A DNA stretch of 64,000 bases from Neurospora crassa OR74A (Eukaryota > Ascomycota > Sordariomycetes > Sordariales > Sordariaceae): contig NC_026504.1 of assembly GCF_000182925.2 (NCBI RefSeq), forward strand, positions 3,100,001 through 3,164,000, given 5' to 3'. Position numbers and translations under genes: made by a program. Position 1 is the first letter of the stretch. The number at the start of each line of letters is the position of its first letter. Under the pieces are notes generated by a model. It saw nothing but the letters and a program-made list of their open reading frames with translations. It did no database searches and had not been told where the DNA came from. Below are positions 57,172-64,000 of this stretch, piece by piece.

Positions 57172-60100
57172 TTTGACGTTTTTGAATGGTGTTGTTGATT
57201 GAACTTGTTGTTGGTCACTTGGTGCAAGAATAGGCGACAGCGCTCGGGCAGGCTTGTTGACTGTTGTTATAGTGGATGATGATGATGATGATGATGTGAT
57301 TGATGTTGTAATAAGTGACTGATGCGTCTTGATATCGAATGAATAAATAAATGACAGATGGTCTTGTAGGTGTGATATATCGATGGATGCTGATGATGAT
57401 CTCTTCCTTTCGAAAAGGGAGGGAAGTGACGTCTTCTTATGTATTTCCAAGATGGGTTATTGTTGACGTCTGGTGGATCCTGTCGACGGCAGGCCTAGCT
57501 CATACCTAGCAGCGGAGTCCTCGAGCGTGAGATGGCGTGGGGAAGCGGAGACTCCAAGAAGGGCCAAGGCAGGGCAGTGTGCAGATCGGGTTGCGGAGTT
57601 TGAACAACGTATCAGATGTAAGACGAGATTGGGAGCACTTTTAGTCGCCAGGGGGGAAGAGATGCTCTGATGTGTTCAGCGATCACCCTTTCTCTGTTGT
57701 TGATGGGCACGAGTCAGGTATATGTATGTATCCTTCTCCCCTTCTGTCCCTTTCGCATCAGGGTGTGTAGGTTGGGTAGGTACTGTAGATAGCCAATGTG
57801 GAATGCAACACCAGGCTCTCGTTCATATGCAAAAGCAGGCCTGTTAACTTCGGCAAGCCGTAAGATCATTCCTTATGGTGGCATGGAGGGCATCTGAGGG
57901 CATCCCATGGTGGGGTGATTCGTTTGATGGGTGGTCTCACCAGCTGTTTATTATTCCCGGTTCACCCTCCATTGTCGTCTCGTTTGCCCAATTCTCTTTG
58001 ACCACCCACTATCCCCAGGCGTTCACTGGCTAGTGCGCCCTTGTTGCCGTCGTTCGATTGGCCGGGGATTGTGGTCAACTGTGGGGGGACCGCAGCGCCA
58101 AGTTCAAGCGCCAAGCCGAGGGTCAACACCCTCGTTACACAAGCCGTATGCCCGGAAGCGGCCGCCAGCTGCACGCACCCCAGACGGCTCCTGCAGAAAG
58201 TGCGTGGCCACCACCGCGGCCACTGACGGACTGCCTGTGACACCTGGCTCTCTCGCTGTCAACTGCCATATGTACATCGATCCCTACACTGACACTGAGC
58301 CTGGCCCCAATGCGCCCAGTTCTGGACACGATGAAGCCACATTCCAAAACCTGCATGTGTGAGAGAAGGTGCAAGGAACGGATTGGCCCGGCGTCTAGGG
58401 AGATCTGTATGGATGGGAAACAAGACTGGGTCGAGAATCGTGCCATCTTAGCACCATCTCAACTAAAACGATCTCGCCGCCCACGATCTCAACACCACCG
58501 CGAAATTGGAAAATATTGTCAACAAAGACCCCTTTTTCCGTCTGTCCCCCACTCAGCGCCCAGCGGTTGCGGTGAGGTCTGGCCATACCCACGGCAACTT
58601 CGAGACGTTAACCGAACTGAAGCCCGACACAAGCAAGCTCGGCCTCAAACGGAGTCCCGAAGAACCGAGCTGGATAGAGTGGACCTCATGAAACTTCTCC
58701 CGTCAAAGTTCTCGTAAAAGCTTAACGGGCTTCCCCAGTTTACTGTCGGTGTTGGATCCCCCCCGATGCCCGTCGTCTGTCTTCGTCATAGCCACGCGAT
58801 GGGAGGAGGTCATCACTGGCGGTCCTTCGTCATGGTGTTTTGTTGGTTTCCACTTCACCTCTGCTCAAAAATACACTGCCCCTAACAATTTCCTCCTCCG
58901 CTGCCAACAACAACCGACGCTAACTGCCAGGCTTTCTTCTGGACCCCCTTCGTCAACAACGTCGTCACCGCCGCCAAGCGGTGATGATGTAAGTCTTGGC
59001 TCTGCACCAAAGCCCCAAAGGGTCCATTTTCCTGCCTTTTCAGGGAAATCAGGGTCCCGCACTAGGCCCACCGGACAATTCCCATTTTACAGAGTGACGA
59101 TGGCGATCGCTTCCATTGACGTTCTTGACGTCTTCTGCTCCCCTTTTCCCGCCTTGCAATGCTCCAAGTCGAGATTCGGAACCGGCCGATTGACAGAACG
59201 ACAGGTCGCTGCACACAGTACGGAAGTGCTTCGTTCATTGCCATGCTTAAAGCTGCGCATCATGGCATCTGCTGAAGAAAACACGAGGATGCTCACTTAC
59301 ATGCAAGAAACGAGGACGTCAGGCGTCTGCGCGATCATCGGATACGCATCACATGAAGTCGTCCGACATAATTCGGCCTTTCCACCTTGAGAAATTCTGC
59401 CATGCCCGCGCCTGCGCGTATCTGCATGGCATGGTATTCTCTCCATTTAGCTCGCACGTGCGCCTCGTACTGCACATCTGATATGGGATTTCCAGGTCGT
59501 GATTGGGAACAGCATTACCATGATTGCCATCCTCATCATCAACATCGTCATCGCAATCCTTCAGATCCTCCACTGCAACACCCCTAGGCCCCTTATGTAA
59601 GGGTTAGGGTCTAGCACCGCAGATGGTACTCCGGCTTGTCTGGATCGATTCATCACATGTCATAAACTGGACGGATTATTTCACTGGGAAGTCCGCCCTT
59701 TCATATTGACCTTCTCGACGAAACGATCGAGGCACAATGTTGAGCGAGCTTGGGTCTCGATCTCGCGACCAACAATCCACACTTCGTGAACAATTTCGGG
59801 TAACAACACTCGACGGTTCATGTGAGCACAAAATATGAACTCAATAATTTTAAAGGCCCTCGGCATTAATTAATTACTTGTGGATGTTTGCAGCTGAAGG
59901 CCTGAGATTGAGCTTTAGGTTTACTATTGTCCGGATGTGAGCCCAGATCGCTCAGCCTCACTCTCACACAGATTTGGAGTTGGCCAAGGCCACGCTAGGA
60001 TAGCTTTCAAACGTTTCAAGGATGTGCTTCAGACTTTATAAGGTTTCGAAAAGAAAAAAAAACTATGATACACATACTGATCCTCCAATAAGCGATTCCA

Positions 60101-60475
60101 AAACCTAGACAAGCCAAACGCTTAACAACTTCAAACATATCGCCGGAGAATACCATCAACAGTTCGAACGCCCGCTTCTACGACCCGGGGCACTCCGTCC
60201 CCGTCAGGCATCCGGTGCCTTGTGCCGCGCCGAACCGTAACCAGAACCAGAACCATTTCCCACCTCCGACTTTCAAAATATCCAACCCTCTATCATAACC
60301 ACCAATATTCATCATAATCATCAAAATCTTACACATTGGATGTCATTAACACTCCCCTTGTCCATCTCGCCAACTAACAACCCCCTCCGATCCTATATCA
60401 AGTCCCTGACTTGATTATCGTGCTTAGAGGTAAGCGATTTTCCCGTCACACCGTTCAGGCTGAGCTTAGTAGGTC
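57172..60475. other. 3.3-kb gene-poor region
   Basis: Includes the promoter of the small membrane-protein gene with a GAT repeat (57275-57296) in its leader, and the 3' flank of the proline-rich gene. An ATG-started frame at 59099-59389 (96 codons) lacks clear coding character and was not called. GGGTTAGGG occurs once near 59601-59609. No other feature is recognised. Confidence 0.45.
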
Positions 60476-60988
60476 TCAAGCAGTGGTCGTAGGCGTAGGT
60501 GGGACCGGGACAGAAGCCGTAACGGTAGGCTTGGGCGGGGGACCGGTGGGTTTAGGTGGCGGGCTGGGGACTGGAATAGTAGCGGTTGGCTTGGGAGGCG
60601 CGGGAGGCGGAGGCGGTGCGCTACCGGTGCCGATAGGCTTGGGTGGTAGGGCCGGAGGAGCGGTACCGATAGGCTTGGCGGGTAGGGGAGGCTGAGGCGG
60701 GGCAATCCCGGTACCGAGGGGTAGGGGAGGCCCGGGAGGTTGAGGCGGTGCGATTCCGGTGCCGAGGGGCGGGGGAGGCCCGGGAGGCGGAGGTGGGGCA
60801 ATTCCGGTGCCGAGGGGAAAGGGAGGCCGGGGAGGCTGAGGCGGGGTACTACCGGGACCGATAGGCCTGGAGGGCAGGGCCGGAGGAGTGGTGCCAGTGG
60901 GCTTGCCGCCGACTTGAGGGAAGGGGGCACCGAGGGCGCCTTGGAAGGCGGCAGCCGTGGCGAGGAGGGTGAGGAGGATGCGCGTCAT
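60476..60988 (-). CDS. secreted proline-rich repeat protein
   Basis: Single exon, 170 residues. Signal peptide MTRILLTLLATAAAFQGALG with likely cleavage after Gly20/Ala21. The mature part is almost entirely Pro, Gly, Thr, Ala, Leu and Ile, built from imperfect repeats around PLGTGIAPPPPPGPPPP and KPIGTGSAPPPPPAPPKP. The repeats are about 16 residues (48 bases) in the first half and shift to KPTATIPVP/KPTVTASVP units near the end. There are no cysteines after the signal peptide, no GPI-type hydrophobic tail and no enzyme motif. It may be a wall-associated or extracellular structural protein, heavily O-glycosylated on Thr; that is inference. An open frame extends upstream without ATG; the ATG at 60986-60988 gives a perfect signal peptide and was chosen. 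Confidence 0.75.
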   Translation of the reverse strand: MTRILLTLLATAAAFQGALGAPFPQVGGKPTGTTPPALPSRPIGPGSTPPQPPRPPFPLGTGIAPPPPPGPPPPLGTGIAPPQPPGPPLPLGTGIAPPQPPLPAKPIGTAPPALPPKPIGTGSAPPPPPAPPKPTATIPVPSPPPKPTGPPPKPTVTASVPVPPTPTTTA

Positions 60989-63242
60989 TTTAACGACTCT
61001 ATATTTTAGGACGACTCTATATCTTGGGGGATTTGGCGTAGGTTGATTTCTTGGTATGTAAATGTGAGATTTGGATGGACTGGTTTGGCTTAACAAACTT
61101 AACTCTGCTGACCTCAATTGTTATCGACATTGGGAGGTTCGTGAAGGGGTTGTTATACTCATGGAGGCGAGTCTCCTTTCTGGCCCGCTTGGTAAACTCT
61201 AGTGTTTCATACTCAAACGCTCGCCTGTATTCGATAACGGGAAGGTAACATCCGGTATCATCATGGCTGCGACAGCTTGGCTTGCCTACCTGCCGCCTTG
61301 GAGTGAGCATCGCCATATTCCTTTCTTGTTGTTGTCTCCCATCGTACTCTCCCGCGATCGTCATTCACGACATCGAATGGCTCAAGCAAGGGGTGTGCAT
61401 GGAACATGATCAGATGAGGCTAAAGTGATGCCGGCCTCCAGTTAAACTCTATCGAATTCCGGGGTATGTTAGAAGTATGCCTGCTACATGGACCATCTTA
61501 TTCAATCACCCTAAAGCTAGGTCGGTAGTAATTAATGTAAGACGAGAGATCGACTATCCCGTTGCAATTGGGGTAGTGCGATCGGTCGCATGTATTTCGT
61601 GATGCTTATTCAAGCGAACTTTTCGCCGTCTACAGTCACCGGCCGCTCTTCGTTATTGCACTCACTCAACTTCCCATATTACGATCTGATTTTAGATACT
61701 TCTTCCCTAATACTTTATTTGAGCCGCGAGCATATTTAGCTCTTCTGTGCAATGGTCTGATGTAACGATAACAGCCGCGATCCGAAATCCTCCTTGACCT
61801 CACTCATCTGCACACTAACTTTGAAATAAACTTTAAGCTTCACGAAGAAAGAATCCATCATTCAAGGGTCCCGCAGGCCGGCCATCAAGTCTTGGGTCGC
61901 TTTTCATCCATCCATCCATCCAGTGCCGGCAAAATTAAACTTAAACGATGTCCAGTAACATTTCGCTCTTGCCAAGATTTCTTGAAATGTTAGAGTCCAG
62001 ACCATTGTCACAGTACACTCCGGAGAAACAGGGGGTGCTTGCAACTTTGTAAGGGAGGAGGTATGTAGGAGTAGGCTCGTGTTGACTTGGTATCATGATG
62101 TGAGCTTATTTCTTCTCCGGTTACAAAACCTTACATTGGTAATCGGGGACTCTTGGGGCGTTTCATGGTCAAGGTTACGGCAAACACTCACAGTAAGTCT
62201 TCAACATTGGAAAGCTGCAAAACGAACGAAAAGAGAAGCGGAGAAAACGTCTCCGCACATCCCGTACTAGGAGGGGGCTTGCGATCTATAAAGAGCTCCG
62301 ATGTCTAAATGGTTTCGGATGCCCATGTACTATCAATTTTCGTCGCGCCTTACGTTTGAAACGTCTGGATTTGCAAACGTATAAGGTATACAGGTGGCGG
62401 AAAGACTGTGATCTGGTAGTGAAAAGGCTTCCAAATGCCCCGAACACGAGACGTTGTTCATTAACATTTTTTTCTCTTTGGTTAAAAGAGAAGTCAAAAA
62501 AAGAGTCGAGAGTTCTACGTACAGGTCACTAAAGACTAAGCTGTCAAAAGACCGTTCGCGGGTATGTTTTGAGAAACACCTTGTCCCAGTACGGCCTGTG
62601 ATAGCTCGCTATCTACTATGTTGATTCATTTGCGGCCCGGTACCCAAAACAAGAAATCCGAAAGCCCACGGACTGCTATGACTCCGTCCCACGAAGGAAC
62701 ATCAAGGGGTTGTGGCTGGGAGAACTACCAAAATGAAACCTATAGCCTAGGTTGAATGGACGTTAGGAAATGGATCAACATATCATAATAAGCTCTTATT
62801 GTGACATGGTCCGCTCTCCCACATCCCGAACTTACCTAATCTTTATCTGGTAGCTAAAGCTTTACCGGGAACCCAGAGTGAAGAATGCGACATAATGCCA
62901 CTAGCATTATGTGCAAGTAAGGCCAAAGAAAAACCAGAATATAAGAGAAGACTTATTGACCTCCCAGGTCCCTCGATCGTCCTCAATAGAACGATAACGT
63001 CTCAAGTCGTGCCATGAGTGCTCGAAGAGGTGAGAAACAGGAAAGTATTTGTATATGTACAGAAATACAAACAAAGAGAGTACGAGAACGCCGGATATGT
63101 GCAATGGGAAATGCGCAGTCCACATCAGTCGATATCGATCAAGAATGACCGGAAATTCGTGCCCAAAACCCACAGAGTGTCGACTGCCATCCACTACTCA
63201 TTTTTCTGGGTAGCAAAGATGAAATGAATGAGTGCTCCACGC
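60989..63242. other. 2.2-kb gene-free region
   Basis: AT-richer than the surroundings, with a CATC repeat at about 61905-61922. It carries the promoter of the proline-rich gene and the 3' flank of the chitinase gene. No open frame with coding character was found on either strand, and no transposon remnant. Confidence 0.45.
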
Positions 63243-64000
63243 TCAATTGCAGTGTGACCACCAGTCACTGAGCTTGACACAGCTATACGGAGCCCGGCAG
63301 GAGGTCAGGCCCTTATAGCCATTTCCGCCGCACTGTCCCCACTGGTTGACCAGCCCAGCAGCCGGAGTAGGCGCAGAAATAGCTGTCGTACTTTCAGCCC
63401 ACAGTGTCGTAGTCGACGTGCTCTTAGCAGTCGCCGCGGGGCCGTTGACCGTGGCTGTAGCCCAGATCGTAACCGTAACCCAGGTAGTGGCAGTTTGCAC
63501 TACGGGCGTGGAAGAAGTCGTGGTGGAACCAGGCAATGAGGTAGTTTCAATCGTCGGGGTTATACCGACACCGCTTCCGCCGGTTGAGCCAAGGGCCGAG
63601 GCAACGCTGTCGAGGAAGCCGGCGTTGGCCCAGACTTGGCTCATGTCCCACATCATGACGCCGCCAAAGCTTGAGAATGTTTGGGCGTACTTGATTACGT
63701 TGGCCAGCTGGCTTCCAGCAATGTACCCGGTGCCTGCAGCTGACGAGCTGCCCGGGACTCCCAGGAGGATCTTCACATCTTTGTTTTTGCTGACGGTCTT
63801 AGCCCAGTTGTCCCAAGTGCCAAAGTTGAAGTTGTTCTGACTAGGGGAGCCAAATTGGAAGGTGTGTACACCACAGTAGTTGTTATAGAACTGGACAGAG
63901 ACAAAATCGAATGCCACAGATTGCAGAAGGTCGTTGTTAGCGCGATCTGGGAAAGGGCATTGTGGTGCTGAGCTCAAGAGGAATTTCTTGCCGGAAGTGG
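63243..64000 (-). CDS. class III (GH18) chitinase with CBM1, 3' part
   Basis: Partial gene: the 5' portion lies beyond the window end. The visible 252 codons read KKFLLSSAPQCPFPDRA, then VAFDFVSVQFYNNYCG, DVKILLGVPGSSSAAGTGYI and FGGVMMWDMSQVWANAGFLD, the C-terminal half of a plant/fungal class III GH18 barrel. The catalytic DxxDxDxE motif must be encoded upstream, outside the window. A Ser/Thr linker of about 80 residues follows, then a complete CBM1 of the cellulose-binding type at the C-terminus: QWGQCGGNGYKGLTSCRAPY and SCVKLSDWWSHCN, with four cysteines and the aromatic binding face (one Trp pair where Tyr is usual). A secreted wall-acting enzyme is expected. Confidence 0.9.
   Translation of the reverse strand, partial: TSGKKFLLSSAPQCPFPDRANNDLLQSVAFDFVSVQFYNNYCGVHTFQFGSPSQNNFNFGTWDNWAKTVSKNKDVKILLGVPGSSSAAGTGYIAGSQLANVIKYAQTFSSFGGVMMWDMSQVWANAGFLDSVASALGSTGGSGVGITPTIETTSLPGSTTTSSTPVVQTATTWVTVTIWATATVNGPAATAKSTSTTTLWAESTTAISAPTPAAGLVNQWGQCGGNGYKGLTSCRAPYSCVKLSDWWSHCN

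Noticed and set aside
59099-59389. 96-codon ATG-started frame MAIASIDVLDVF
   Set aside because: Codon use is not biased, no motif is recognisable and it lies in a region with similar open frames on both strands.
59480-59591. Hydrophobic Ile/Val-rich peptide after a possible acceptor
   Set aside because: The hydrophobic frame comes from an ATC/ATT-rich (CAT-like) repeat, with no start, no upstream exon and no conserved motif.

Overview
The window is nuclear DNA of a filamentous ascomycete. Genes are compact and GC-rich in the coding parts. Introns are mostly 50-130 bases, with GTAAGT/GTATGT-type donors, internal CTAAC/CTGAC branch motifs and CAG/TAG acceptors. Intergenic DNA holds many microsatellites and homopolymer runs. 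Protein content (Hir3, Rrp3, Cwf19, a ChAP-family protein, a DUF7053 protein, a GH18 chitinase with CBM1) points to Sordariomycetes, and the character of Rrp3 suggests Sordariales; the species cannot be fixed from the sequence alone. Gene order is that of a housekeeping chromosome arm. I saw no retroelement, DNA transposon, CRISPR array, rRNA gene or convincing tRNA gene.

Layout. 0-8 kb: a BTB/POZ protein (-), a five-exon polytopic membrane protein (-), the signal peptidase catalytic subunit sec11 (+) and a four-helix membrane protein (+). 8-11.4 kb is almost gene-free apart from an orphan coding-like tail. 11.4-15.3 kb: a bHLH transcription factor (+) with a polyQ tract and an extremely acidic nuclear protein (-). 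15.3-21.3 kb is a 6-kb gene desert that includes the long leader of a TBC RabGAP gene (21.3-25 kb, +). 26.5-35.4 kb: an E2 ubiquitin-conjugating enzyme (-) and the 2,219-residue HIR-complex subunit Hir3 (-), whose ATG forms a three-base exon. 36.3-42.8 kb: a Bch1/Bud7-type exomer cargo adaptor (+), an aldo-keto reductase (+), a HIT protein (-) and the RNA polymerase subunit Rpb12 (+). 43.3-54.7 kb: the Pol II assembly GTPase Gpn1 (-), a DUF7053 protein (+), the splicing-complex protein Cwf19 (+), the DEAD-box helicase Rrp3 (-) and the Brix protein Ssf1 (+). 56.7-64 kb: a small membrane-anchored protein (-), a secreted proline-rich repeat protein (-) and the 3' part of a class III chitinase with a CBM1 (-), cut by the window end.

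Several neighbours act in related processes: rpb12 and gpn1 (Pol II subunit and Pol II assembly/import GTPase) are tail to tail, and rrp3 and ssf1 (small- and large-subunit ribosome assembly) share a 360-base divergent promoter with an RRPE-like element. I found no clear new multi-gene system. The most unusual items are the orphan coding tail at 8.4 kb, the highly acidic 160-residue protein, the hir3 gene structure, the stacked upstream ORFs before the TBC gene, and the telomere-like tandem repeat just past hir3. Gene models were spliced by eye; every spliced model was checked for frame continuity, and where I could not close the frame (5' end of the exomer adaptor gene) I say so.
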